64,000 bases of DNA, taken from contig JAOPYE010000009.1 in assembly GCA_025964775.1 (NCBI GenBank), forward strand, positions 1-64,000, in the 5' to 3' direction. This DNA comes from Marmoricola sp. (GTDB lineage Bacteria > Actinomycetota > Actinomycetes > Propionibacteriales > Nocardioidaceae). Under the pieces are notes generated by a model. That model worked only from the letters and a program-made list of their open reading frames with translations. It made no database searches and was not told where the DNA came from. The position numbers were made by a program, and so were the translations under genes. This document shows, in pieces, positions 35,450-43,377 of this stretch (positions within the stretch are counted from its first letter, which is position 1; every line of letters begins with the position of its first letter).

Positions 35450-36424
35450 TCAGGTTGTCGCCATCACGTGCGCGATGACCTGGCCCAGGCGCGGTCCGGC
35501 GTCCTCCTGAAGGAAGTGTCCGGCTCCGCCGATGGTCACGTGCTCCTGTCCCTGCGCACCCGGGACCCGCTCGCGGAACACCGTCTCCCAGCCGCGGGTG
35601 GCCGGATCGCCGTCGGAGTAGGCCGTGACGAACGGGCGCTCGAAGGCCTCGAGCGCGCGCATCGTTCGCCTCCCGATCCGCGCCCCTACGTCGTTGCGGG
35701 TCAAGGGCAGCAGCGCGGTCATCTGACGCAGTCCCGCTGTGCAGGACGCATCCGGGAACGGCGCGTCGTACGCCGCGAGCACCGCGGGCGTGAGCGGACC
35801 CGTCGTGGCCGCCCCGACGAAATCGCTGGCCCGCAGCTCGGGGGCTCGCTGGGTGTAGAGCAGGTAGTCCACGAACGCCTCCTCGAGGACCACCCGCGAC
35901 TCTCCTTCGCCGTGCAGTGCCCAGGTGAGGCGATCGGCCAACGCCGGATCGGCGGTGTGCAGGATCGTGTTCGCGGCCACGACCCGGGCGAAGCGGTCCG
36001 GGTCGCCCGCCAGGACGCTGAAGCCGATCGGCCCTCCCCAGTCCTGGGCGACCAGGGTGATCTCGCGCAGATCGAGCCCCACGACCAGGCTTCGCATCCA
36101 ATCGATGTGGCGGGCAAAGGTGTAGTCGGTCGGGTTGGTCGGCTTGTCGGAGCGGCCGAAGCCGATGTTGTCAGGTGCGATCACGCGGATTCCGTGGTCG
36201 ACCAGGACCGGCACCACCGTGCGGTACAGGTAGGACCACGTCGGCTGGCCGTGCAGCAGCAGGGCCACCGGTCCGTCGGCCGGACCTTCGTCGAGGTAGT
36301 GCATCCGGACCGGGCCGGTCCCCGCCGCCTCGACCTCGACGTAGTGCGGATCAAATCCGTAGCCAGGCAGAGCCGCAAAGCAGGCGTCAGGGGTCCGCAC
36401 GACGGGAAGGGTCACTCGCGACAT
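35450..36424 (-). CDS. Haloalkane dehalogenase (HLD-I type)
   Basis: This 324-residue alpha/beta hydrolase is expected to replace halide by hydroxyl on haloalkanes without cofactors. The oxyanion segment is HGQPTWSYLYR. The nucleophile is Asp128 in AQDWGGP, followed by the halide-binding Trp129, and the histidine is His303 in GGAGHFLQED. An aspartate in place of serine at the elbow separates it from ordinary esterases. Its closest relatives by pattern are DhlA/DhmA-like proteins of actinobacteria. Activity on a natural halogenated compound is inferred. A frameshifted relative lies 240 bases away on the other side of a MITE-like element. Confidence 0.88.
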   Translation of the reverse strand: MSRVTLPVVRTPDACFAALPGYGFDPHYVEVEAAGTGPVRMHYLDEGPADGPVALLLHGQPTWSYLYRTVVPVLVDHGIRVIAPDNIGFGRSDKPTNPTDYTFARHIDWMRSLVVGLDLREITLVAQDWGGPIGFSVLAGDPDRFARVVAANTILHTADPALADRLTWALHGEGESRVVLEEAFVDYLLYTQRAPELRASDFVGAATTGPLTPAVLAAYDAPFPDASCTAGLRQMTALLPLTRNDVGARIGRRTMRALEAFERPFVTAYSDGDPATRGWETVFRERVPGAQGQEHVTIGGAGHFLQEDAGPRLGQVIAHVMATT

Positions 36425-36448
36425 TGTGGCAAGGAGTGCCGCAGGGTC

Positions 36449-36614
36449 CTAGGGTGTGTCTCCCTGTCCTCGGCCGTCGCGAGCGGTGTCTGGCTGAGTG
36501 CCTCGCAAGGCCGAGGAGGAAGGCGGCCCGGGTTTGGCCGTCGACGACGAGAACGCGGCGAGGTGCCAGTCAGGCGCCGCGTAGCAGGCCACGGGATAGG
36601 GAGACACGCCCTAG
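36449..36614. mobile_element. MITE-like element with terminal inverted repeats
   Basis: The left end (36449-36468) and the right end (36595-36614) are inverted repeats of 20 bases with 18 matches. Each end carries CTAG, which could be a four-base target duplication of the type made by IS5-group elements. There is no open frame for a transposase in the 166 bases. The centre (36497-36567) holds a palindromic module like the one at 45365-45434. A non-autonomous element moved by an IS elsewhere in the genome is the simplest reading. Confidence 0.6.
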
Positions 36615-36665
36615 CCGACCTGGGCGCCGAGACCGTAGCCTCGGCGTCGTGAGCGACGGATCACG

Positions 36666-37536
36666 ATGAGTACGTCCCGCGAGTCCTGGCTCGCCGGCGG
36701 AGCCCGGGTACGCCCGAGCGGCGTCGGGCACGAGATCTTCGTCCGCACCGACGGGCCTCCCGCCGGACCACCGGTGACCCTGCTGCACGGGTTCCCGACG
36801 TCGGTCGCACGACTGGGCACCGGTCCTCGGATTCCTCACCGACGCCGGTTTCCGGGTCACCATGCTCGACTTCCTCGGCTTCGGCGACAGCGACAAACCA
36901 CACCCCCACGACTACCGCCTGGTCGACCAGGCGGACATCGTCGAGGCGGTCTGGAGCGACCTCGGCATCACTCGCACGGCGTTGGTCGCGCACGACTACG
37001 GCGTCTCGGTCGCCCAGGAACTCCTGGCCCGCGACCCCGGGCGGATCTCGTCGATGACCTGGCTCAACGGCGGGCTGTTTCACGATCTGCATCGCCCGAC
37101 GCGCGGTCAGAAACTCCTGCACGGACGGCTCGGCCCGCTCGCGGCGCGTGCCATGAACGAGTCGCGTTTCGGTACGTCGCTGCGGGAAGTGCTGGGCCGC
37201 CAGGTCAGCGACACCGAGCTCCACGAGATGTGGCTCGCGCTGTCCGCGCGCGACGGCGTCAAGGTGGCGCCCCGGCTGCTGCGTTACATCGACGAACGCC
37301 GCGTCCATGCCGGGAGATGGCTCGCGTCGGTGCGTACCTACGGCGGGCCGCAGCAGTTCATCTGGGGGCCGGCCGACCCGGTGAGCGGAGCGCACGTGCT
37401 GACGCGGATCCGCGAGGTGGCGCCCGGTGCCGCGGTGACCGTCCTGGACGGTCCGGATCCGGTCGGGCACTACCCGCAGGTGGAGGCGCCCGAACTCGTC
37501 GGACCGCTGCTGGTCGACGCGCTCACCTCGACCTGA
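36666..37536 (+). pseudogene. Alpha/beta hydrolase interrupted by a one-base frameshift
   Basis: The first frame, from the ATG at 36666, reads MSTSRESWLAGGARVRPSGV and reaches VTLLHGFPTS. One extra base near 36804 then shifts the true protein to another frame, which continues with SHDWAPVLGFLTDAGFRVTM and LDFLGFGDSDKP. The nucleophile elbow is VAHDYGVS (Asp) and the terminal histidine lies in GPDPVGHYPQVEAPE. Joined, the protein would be about 290 residues, similar in type to the neighbouring dehalogenase. The extra base may be a real mutation or a sequencing error. The 3' end overlaps the convergent apbE gene by 67 bases. Confidence 0.75.
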
Positions 37537-38312
37537 CCGAAGATCTCGGTCGAACCGTCACTGCGCACGAGTAGGCCGGTCCGCCCGGGTCGGCCGGCCA
37601 ACCAGGTCGTGGCCTGCGAGCCGAGGACGAAGGCGGTCGTGGCGTCGATGTCGGCCCACGTCAGGTCGGGTCCGATCACCGTCGCCGAAGCCAGGTCGGT
37701 CGGCACCTGCGCCGTCCGCGGATCGATGATGTGGGCACCGCGACGGGCCAGCCCGGAGGTTGCCACGGCGCCGTCCCTGATCGGCACGACGGCGAGGATC
37801 TGGCTCGGGTCGAACGGGTTCTCGATCCCGATGCGCCACCCGGGCGAGTCCGGCATCCGGGTACGGCAGACCATGTCGCCGCCGGCGGACAGGCAGACGT
37901 CGGTCTGTTCGAGCGAGTCGAAGGCACGAGCCGCACGTTCGACGGCCCATCCCTTGACCACGCCACTCGGATCGAGGCAGGGGACGCCGTCGACGCCCGG
38001 GCGGGTGATGTCGAAGGCCCCGCCGGACTCGACGCGTGCCTGCTCCCCCAGCGCGAGAACCTCCCGGACGACGTCCGGGCAGTCGTCGATGCCGACCTCG
38101 CCCCGCTGGAGCCGGCAGATCGCCGAATCCTCGCGGTAGGTGCTGAAGATCCGATCGGTCTCGCGCAAGCTGACCAGTGCCTCCTGCCACGCCACGTCGG
38201 CGTCGTAGTCCTCAGCGTGGCGACCGCGCAGTGCCAGGCTGATCGGCATCCCCATCACGTGTTCGACGCGGCGAGCGATGCGCTCACCAGCCGGGGCGCC
38301 CGAGGAGGTCAC
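37470..38312 (-). CDS. apbE: FAD:protein FMN transferase ApbE
   Basis: ApbE attaches FMN covalently to a threonine of exported flavoproteins. This 280-residue copy has VEHVMGMPISLALRG, RIFSTYREDSAICRLQRGEV, SGGAFDITRP, GVVKGWAVERAARAF, CLSAGGDMVC and HIIDPRTAQVPTDLASATVI, the Mg-FAD binding regions of the family. No signal peptide is evident, so it may act at the inner face. It overlaps the FMN-binding protein gene by 4 bases; that protein carries the expected target threonine. The last 20 or so residues are Ser/Thr-rich and run over the convergent pseudogene, so the true end may once have been shorter. Confidence 0.93.
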   Translation of the reverse strand: MTSSGAPAGERIARRVEHVMGMPISLALRGRHAEDYDADVAWQEALVSLRETDRIFSTYREDSAICRLQRGEVGIDDCPDVVREVLALGEQARVESGGAFDITRPGVDGVPCLDPSGVVKGWAVERAARAFDSLEQTDVCLSAGGDMVCRTRMPDSPGWRIGIENPFDPSQILAVVPIRDGAVATSGLARRGAHIIDPRTAQVPTDLASATVIGPDLTWADIDATTAFVLGSQATTWLAGRPGRTGLLVRSDGSTEIFGQVEVSASTSSGPTSSGASTCG

Positions 38313-38842
38313 AGCTTCGCCTGGTCGAGCGCGCTCTGCAGGGACTCCAGGTAGCCGCCGCTCGTCACGGTCGCACCGCTGACCATGTCGATGCTCGCGC
38401 TCTGAGCCTGCACGGTCTCCTGGATCAGGATCGGGAGCGCGTAACTGTTGATCTGGTCGTCACGGCCGTTGCCGCTCGGGTACTGCAGGACGCTCACGTT
38501 GGTGATCGACCCGGACGCCACGGTCAGCTGGACCTGGACCGGACCCCACTGGGTCTGGGCAACTGCGCCGGTGACGGTCCGGGAGGCCGACGCCGAGGCC
38601 GAGGGCTTCGCGGTCGCGGTCGGGCTCGTGCCGGTCCCCCCGCCCGAGCTGGCCGCCGCCGGCTGCGAACCGGACTTCCGGGCCGCGGCCGAGGGCGTGG
38701 TCACGGAACCGGTGATGGCAGCGCCCGTGCGCAGCGATGCCGCCGTCCCCGCGGTCTGCGGACCCGAGGTCGAGGTGCTGTAGCTGAACAGGAGGGCAAC
38801 GGCAGCGACGGTGCTCAGGACCCAATAGGTGATGCGTCTCAT
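38309..38842 (-). CDS. Exported FMN-binding domain protein (ApbE substrate)
   Basis: This 177-residue protein has an N-terminal membrane segment (ITYWVLSTVAAVALLFSYS), then a Ser/Ala/Thr-rich linker (about 25-85), then the FMN_bind domain. The flavinylation motif is SGATVTSGGYLESLQSAL, with Thr158 as the covalent site expected from the family. It lies between apbE and the ferric-reductase-like gene, with a 4-base overlap to apbE. Extracytoplasmic electron carriage is inferred from this association. The ATG at 38842 is only 4 bases after the upstream stop. Confidence 0.92.
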   Translation of the reverse strand: MRRITYWVLSTVAAVALLFSYSTSTSGPQTAGTAASLRTGAAITGSVTTPSAAARKSGSQPAAASSGGGTGTSPTATAKPSASASASRTVTGAVAQTQWGPVQVQLTVASGSITNVSVLQYPSGNGRDDQINSYALPILIQETVQAQSASIDMVSGATVTSGGYLESLQSALDQAKL

Positions 38843-38846
38843 CAGG

Positions 38847-40256
38847 TCACCATGCAAACGCTTCGAGATGGAATTGGTCATCAGGCAGCCCGAGGGCCTC
38901 GAGCGATCGGCGCACCGAATCTGCCCACGGCGTGGGGCCGCACACGAACACGTCACGATCGGCGATGTCCGGGATCCAGTGGCGCAGGGCATCGACGTCG
39001 TCGACCATCCCGATCCCGTCTCCCAGCCACGATTCCGGACCGCGCCGATGGCCGGGGAGTCGCAGCACCCCGAGGCCGCGCCGGGCGGCGAGGTGGTCGA
39101 TCTCGCTGGCGAAGAGCGGCCGATCACGGAAGCGCTCGACGTACACCGCCTCACCGCTCGCGTAGTCGAGTCCCTCGGCCAGGGCACGCAGGGGGGTCAC
39201 GCCGACGCCGGCTCCGATGAAGGCGACCTTGCGCCGGGTGCGGGGCCGGGAGCTGAGGCGGCCGAACGGCCCCTCGACCAGCACCCGCGTTCCGGGTCGG
39301 AGATGCCTGGTCGCTGCACTGCCGTCGCCCACACCCTGGATGGTGATCCTCAGCGACCGCGCATCCGGCGCTGCCGACAGGGAGTACGGGTTGGCGCGCG
39401 ACCAGCCGGGTCCGGACAGGAAGCGCCAGGTGAAGAATTGGCCGGCCTCGTGACCGAGACGATCGAGCCGCCGCCCGGAGAGGTGGACCGACCAGATCCC
39501 GTGGCCCTCCTCGACCACCTCGCTCACCTTCAGCTGGTGACGCAGGTTGACGGCGACCGGTCGTCCGATGCGCCAGACGAGCACCGCACCGGCCGCGGCT
39601 GCCCAGGTCGTCCACCAGAACGCCGTCTTCGCCGGAGAGCTGATGAACTGCTGCCCGGTCCAGAGCTGGTGCGGGAGCGCAAGCCCTACCCCCAGGTACG
39701 CGTAGAGGTGCAGGAGGTGCCACGACTCGTAGCGCAGCTTGCGACGCGCCGCCTTCACGCTGGTGACCACCACCATGACCAGGCAGGCCGTGCCGGCCAC
39801 GGCCAGCAACATGCCCGGCGAGTGCAGCGTCAGGTCCCAGAGCGTGGCGATGCTGGCGCCCAGCGATCCGCCGGCGTAGCCCCAGGTGATCGTCACGATG
39901 TGCACCAGCATCAGGTTGAACGACGTGAACCCGATGAGGCGGTGCAGGCGGGCGAGCCGGTCCTGCCCGAAGGCTCGCTCCAGCACCGGGACCCGCGCCA
40001 TCGCGATGACCTGGGCAAGGAGCAGCACCGAGGCGACCAGCCCTGTCAGCCGTCCGACGGAGATCAGACCTGACGCCCAGGCGCCCAGGTCCTGGATCCC
40101 CCGGTCACCGACCCACCAGCACGTGACCAGGAGAAGGCTGAGCCAGAGAACGGCTTCAGTGGCAATGCGCACGCTCGTGTCGAGCCTCGCCCGGCGTCCG
40201 TGGTCGAGGTGGTGCGCACGTTGCCCCACCGCGGCGCGTGAAACCGTCGTCGCCAT
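38847..40256 (-). CDS. Ferric-reductase-like flavocytochrome with FAD/NAD(P) domain
   Basis: This 469-residue membrane protein has about six helices in the first 230 residues, carrying paired histidines suitable for haem (LHRLIGFTSFNLMLVHIVTI, WHLLHLYAYLG, LALPHQLW). The cytoplasmic ferredoxin-reductase domain has the FAD motif RANPYSLSAAP, the NAD(P) pyrophosphate-binding GAGVGVTPLRAL and the C-terminal VFVCGPTPWADSV. It should carry electrons from NAD(P)H across the membrane to the FMN-binding partner encoded next. It is the first gene of the three-gene row. The start ATG at 40256 leaves a gap of 156 bases to the GntR gene. Confidence 0.92.
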   Translation of the reverse strand: MATTVSRAAVGQRAHHLDHGRRARLDTSVRIATEAVLWLSLLLVTCWWVGDRGIQDLGAWASGLISVGRLTGLVASVLLLAQVIAMARVPVLERAFGQDRLARLHRLIGFTSFNLMLVHIVTITWGYAGGSLGASIATLWDLTLHSPGMLLAVAGTACLVMVVVTSVKAARRKLRYESWHLLHLYAYLGVGLALPHQLWTGQQFISSPAKTAFWWTTWAAAAGAVLVWRIGRPVAVNLRHQLKVSEVVEEGHGIWSVHLSGRRLDRLGHEAGQFFTWRFLSGPGWSRANPYSLSAAPDARSLRITIQGVGDGSAATRHLRPGTRVLVEGPFGRLSSRPRTRRKVAFIGAGVGVTPLRALAEGLDYASGEAVYVERFRDRPLFASEIDHLAARRGLGVLRLPGHRRGPESWLGDGIGMVDDVDALRHWIPDIADRDVFVCGPTPWADSVRRSLEALGLPDDQFHLEAFAW

Positions 40257-40412
40257 CGTTCCCGCACCGTGCCCTTCTGCTCTCGTGGGTGTCCGGTCCC
40301 GTGACCGTCGACCTTCAGGGTCCCGTGTCGATCTCTCAGGTCACTAGCACCTTGCTGTGAATCTGCTCAGGACACGTCCTGAACCACCTCTCGGTTCAGG
40401 TGCCAGGCGCGT

Positions 40413-40772
40413 TCAGGAACGGGCCGGGTTCTCCAGGAGCCGACGCACCAGCGCCATCGAGTCGGCAGCGCTGAGGCCGAGCGATCGGACCTGGCTCACG
40501 TACGCGAGCGCCGCGGCCTTCGCCTCACGTTCGACCAGATCACCGGTCACGAAGCTGCCCGCCCTCCCCCGGGTCTCGATGACTCCGGCCTGCTCGAGCT
40601 CGCGAAAGGCGCGGGCCACGGTGTTGGCGGCCAGGCCGAGCTCCCGGGCGAGCGCGCGCACGGTCGGCAACCGGTCGCCGGGTCGGAGCTCCTCGCGCTC
40701 GACCTGGGCAGCGATCTGGCTGCGCACCTGCTCGTACGGCGGGACGTCGATCGACGGGTCGATCCGGATCAC
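40413..40772 (-). CDS. GntR-family regulator, YtrA-like short form
   Basis: This 119-residue transcription factor has an N-terminal winged helix (about 10-75: PPYEQVRSQIAAQVEREELR, PGDRLPTVRALARELGLAAN, TVARAFRELEQAGVIETRGR). A short C-terminal helical segment replaces a ligand domain, as in the YtrA subfamily. Such regulators often control an ABC transporter in their own operon, but none follows here: the next gene on the strand starts at 40256. The GTG start overlaps the stop of a 15-codon leader frame by 4 bases, and a candidate operator lies at 40819-40834. Confidence 0.88.
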   Translation of the reverse strand: MIRIDPSIDVPPYEQVRSQIAAQVEREELRPGDRLPTVRALARELGLAANTVARAFRELEQAGVIETRGRAGSFVTGDLVEREAKAAALAYVSQVRSLGLSAADSMALVRRLLENPARS

Positions 40773-40816
40773 GGTGCGCCCACCGGGAGGCGCGGGTCGG
40801 GTCGGAGGAATCCCAT
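40769..40816 (-). CDS. Putative 15-residue leader peptide before gntR
   Basis: The frame ATG to TGA encodes MGFLRPDPRLPVGAP and its TGA overlaps the GTG of the GntR gene (GTGA). A TACTTT hexamer ends 7 bases before this ATG, which would suit a leaderless transcript. There is no Shine-Dalgarno site. It could be a coupling leader or chance. Confidence 0.3.
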   Translation of the reverse strand: MGFLRPDPRLPVGAP

Positions 40817-40818
40817 GA

Positions 40819-40834
40819 TGGTCAAAGTAGACCA
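40819..40834. promoter_or_regulatory. Candidate GntR operator
   Basis: TGGTC and GACCA are perfect inverted arms around a 6-base spacer. The site overlaps a TACTTT -10-like sequence on the minus strand just before the gntR leader. This fits autorepression by the adjacent regulator, but is a prediction. Confidence 0.4.
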
Positions 40835-40989
40835 GTTCGGGCTGCTGCCGAGCGGGTCAGGTTCACGCGCCGTTCGGACAGCGTGGCCCCCTTGTTCACA
40901 GCTCGCTGATCTGCTGAGATGCCAACCTCGGGCCCGCACCCCTCCAGCAACCCCTCCCGCAACTCCTCCCCGCATCCAGGAGCACTCAC

Positions 40990-42693
40990 ATGTTCGAAAA
41001 CATGACTCGCCGCGACGTCATGAAGCTGCTTGCGACGGCGGGTGGCGCAGCCACCCTGAACTCGATGGCGGGCCCGATCATCGATCGGGCGTTCGCGACA
41101 GACCCGTGCGGCACAGGGTCGCTCGCCGACATCGAGCACTTCGTGTTCCTGATGCAGGAGAACCGTTCGTTCGACCACTACTACGGCACCATGTCCGGCG
41201 CCCGCGGATTCAACGACCCCTCGGCCCTGCCCGGTGTGTTCAAGCAGAAGGGCTACAACATCGCGGCGAAGGCGGCCGACGACTCGTCGTACGTGATGCC
41301 GTTCCGTCTCGACACCACCCGCGGCGCCACGCTGGACGGCGAGGCGATCAACGACCCGACGCACAACTGGGGGCCGCAGCACCAGGCCTGGAACAACGGC
41401 GCAATGGACCAGTGGGTGAAGGTGCACGTCGCGAACGACGGCGTCGCCAACGGCCCGGCGACCATGGGTTACTACACCCGGCAGGACATCCCGGTGCACT
41501 TCGCGCTCGCTGATGCGTTCACGATGTGCGACGCGTACTTCTGCTCGGTGCTGGGACCGACCGACCCGAACAGGTTGTACTGGATCAGCGGCACGATCGA
41601 CCCGGACGGCACCCACGGCGGGCCGCTGCTGGACACCCCGACCCTGTCGCCGCAGAACCAGTACTCGTGGCGGACCTTCCCGGAGAACCTCCAGGAGGCC
41701 GGTGTCTCCTGGAAGGTCTACACCAGCCAGCAGGCACCCGTCGTCTCGGGCGCGGTGCTGTCCGGGATGCTCGGTGCGTTCAAGAACTTCCAGAATCCGT
41801 TCAGCCCGCTGTACCAGCGCGGTCTGGCGCCGATCTACCCGCTCAACTTCGCCCTGGACGTTGCCTGCAACAACCTCCCGAAGGTCTCCTGGGTCATTCC
41901 CGACCTTCTCGCCTGCGAGCACCCGGCGCTGCCGCCCGCCTTCGGGGCGGTCGGCATCATGAAGGTGCTGGAGATCCTCACGTCCAACCCGGCGGTGTGG
42001 GAGAAGACCGCGCTGATCATCAGCTACGACGAGAACGGCGGGTTCTTCGACCACGTCGCCCCGCCGACCCCTCCGCCGGGCACGCCGGGCGAGTACCTGA
42101 CCGTTCCCCTGTCCGGGTTGTCGACGGCCTCGGGGATCGCCGGGCCCATCGGTCTCGGCTTCCGGGTACCCGGCCACATCATCTCGCCGTACTCGCGTGG
42201 TGGCCTGGTCTCCAGCGACGTCTTCGACCACACCTCGCAGATGCGCCTGATCGAGACCCGGTACGGCGTCGAGGTGCCGAACCTGACACCGTGGCGCCGC
42301 AGCGTCACCGGCGACATGACCTCGGCGTTCAACTTCGCCGCACCCAAGGACGCCTCGAAGCCGAGCATCACGGTCCAGGAGCTCGACTTCACCCAGGTGC
42401 TGATCGAGACCCACGCCGGCCTGGACGTGCTCGCCGGAACATTCTTCGCCGCCGAGGGACTGACCCCCTACCCGGTGCCGCCGAACTCGATGCCGGTCGT
42501 CGAGACGACCCCGACGCGCGGCAGGCCGAGCGCGGCGTGCGCGCCGTCCACCGCAGCCGGCGAGACCACCAACTCGGTGCCTGGCCTGACCGACATCACG
42601 CCGGATGCATCGCCGACCCGGATCGCACTGGCGGGCGAGGAGATCAGGGCCAGCACGAAGAATGCCGGGAAGTCGCCGGCGAGCACGCTTTGA
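40990..42693 (+). CDS. plc: Tat-exported phospholipase C / phosphoesterase family protein
   Basis: This 567-residue protein carries a Tat-like signal with the twin-arginine segment MTRRDVMKLLATAGGAATLN. The mature part begins around DPCGTGSLADIEHFVFLMQE, and ENRSFDHYYGTMSGARGF is the diagnostic block of the phosphoesterase family that includes mycobacterial PlcA-D. Later blocks are CDAYFCSVLGPTDPNRLYW, IISYDENGGFFDHVAPP and GFRVPGHIISPYSRGG. It is secreted or membrane-associated and probably cleaves phospholipid head groups; phosphatase activity is the other option. The C-terminal 90 residues lack clear homology. The gene is divergent from gntR. Confidence 0.9.
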   Translation: MFENMTRRDVMKLLATAGGAATLNSMAGPIIDRAFATDPCGTGSLADIEHFVFLMQENRSFDHYYGTMSGARGFNDPSALPGVFKQKGYNIAAKAADDSSYVMPFRLDTTRGATLDGEAINDPTHNWGPQHQAWNNGAMDQWVKVHVANDGVANGPATMGYYTRQDIPVHFALADAFTMCDAYFCSVLGPTDPNRLYWISGTIDPDGTHGGPLLDTPTLSPQNQYSWRTFPENLQEAGVSWKVYTSQQAPVVSGAVLSGMLGAFKNFQNPFSPLYQRGLAPIYPLNFALDVACNNLPKVSWVIPDLLACEHPALPPAFGAVGIMKVLEILTSNPAVWEKTALIISYDENGGFFDHVAPPTPPPGTPGEYLTVPLSGLSTASGIAGPIGLGFRVPGHIISPYSRGGLVSSDVFDHTSQMRLIETRYGVEVPNLTPWRRSVTGDMTSAFNFAAPKDASKPSITVQELDFTQVLIETHAGLDVLAGTFFAAEGLTPYPVPPNSMPVVETTPTRGRPSAACAPSTAAGETTNSVPGLTDITPDASPTRIALAGEEIRASTKNAGKSPASTL

Positions 42694-42815
42694 GGCTTCC
42701 GCCGGGACATGCCGGACTTCTTGTGACATGCGAGACCCGAGAGGTTCGCTAGGTTCCGCGACCAAATGTCCCGAATTCCTTGTGCACTACAGGTGCCACC
42801 CGTCACAGTAGGCGC

Positions 42816-43328
42816 ATGTCACGTCGCCTGTGGGGGTCGGCGCTCATCGGTTGCGTCCTGATCGGTATGAGTGCATTGCCCGCTTCCGCCCTGTCCTCAG
42901 CTCCGTCGTCGGGTGCCGCAGTCGCGGCTCCGACCATCACCCCGGCGCAGTTCGAGTCGCGCGTCCTCACGAGGATCAACGAGCGCCGCGCCCGGATCGG
43001 CTGTGGTGCGTTACGGAGCAACACGGCGTTGAAGCTGGCAGCCCGCCGCCACGACGCCGCCATGATCCGGGCCAACGACCTGTCCCACCAGCTCCCGGGC
43101 GAACGGGGCCTGGTCTCCCGCATCGTCGTCGCGGGCTACAAGCCGTGGCGTGAGCTGGCCGAGAACCTCGCCTGGGGCGGACAGACCCCCGGTGAGACCT
43201 TCTGGATGTGGATGCACAGCGCACCGCACCGCCGCAACCTGGAGGACTGCACGTTGCACGATGCCGGCGTGGGTGTCGGCTACTCGCACAACCGCCCGTG
43301 GGTCACGATCGACTTCGGCAGGCACTGA
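42816..43328 (+). CDS. Secreted CAP-domain (SCP-like) protein
   Basis: This 170-residue protein has a signal peptide (SRRLWGSALIGCVLIGMSAL, cleavage near ASA). The CAP domain has RVLTRINERRARIGCGALRS, RRHDAAMIRANDLSHQLPGE, ENLAWGGQTPGETFWMWMHS and HRRNLEDCTLHDAGVGVGYS. Bacterial CAP proteins of this kind are exported and of mostly unknown function. The histidines and acidic residues of the usual metal cleft are partly present. The ATG at 42816 is the first one after a stretch of non-coding character. The next gene, an esterase, starts 50 bases later. Confidence 0.88.
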   Translation: MSRRLWGSALIGCVLIGMSALPASALSSAPSSGAAVAAPTITPAQFESRVLTRINERRARIGCGALRSNTALKLAARRHDAAMIRANDLSHQLPGERGLVSRIVVAGYKPWRELAENLAWGGQTPGETFWMWMHSAPHRRNLEDCTLHDAGVGVGYSHNRPWVTIDFGRH

Positions 43329-43377
43329 CCCGGTTCGCCGGAGCCGAGGCGTTGCGCGGGCATGAAACGCTGCCGGT

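Noticed and set aside
36666-37574. Complete 302-residue protein from the first frame of the hydrolase
   Set aside because: After residue 46 the text turns into Arg/Pro-rich nonsense while the second frame carries the hydrolase fold, so the first frame past 36804 is not the true protein.
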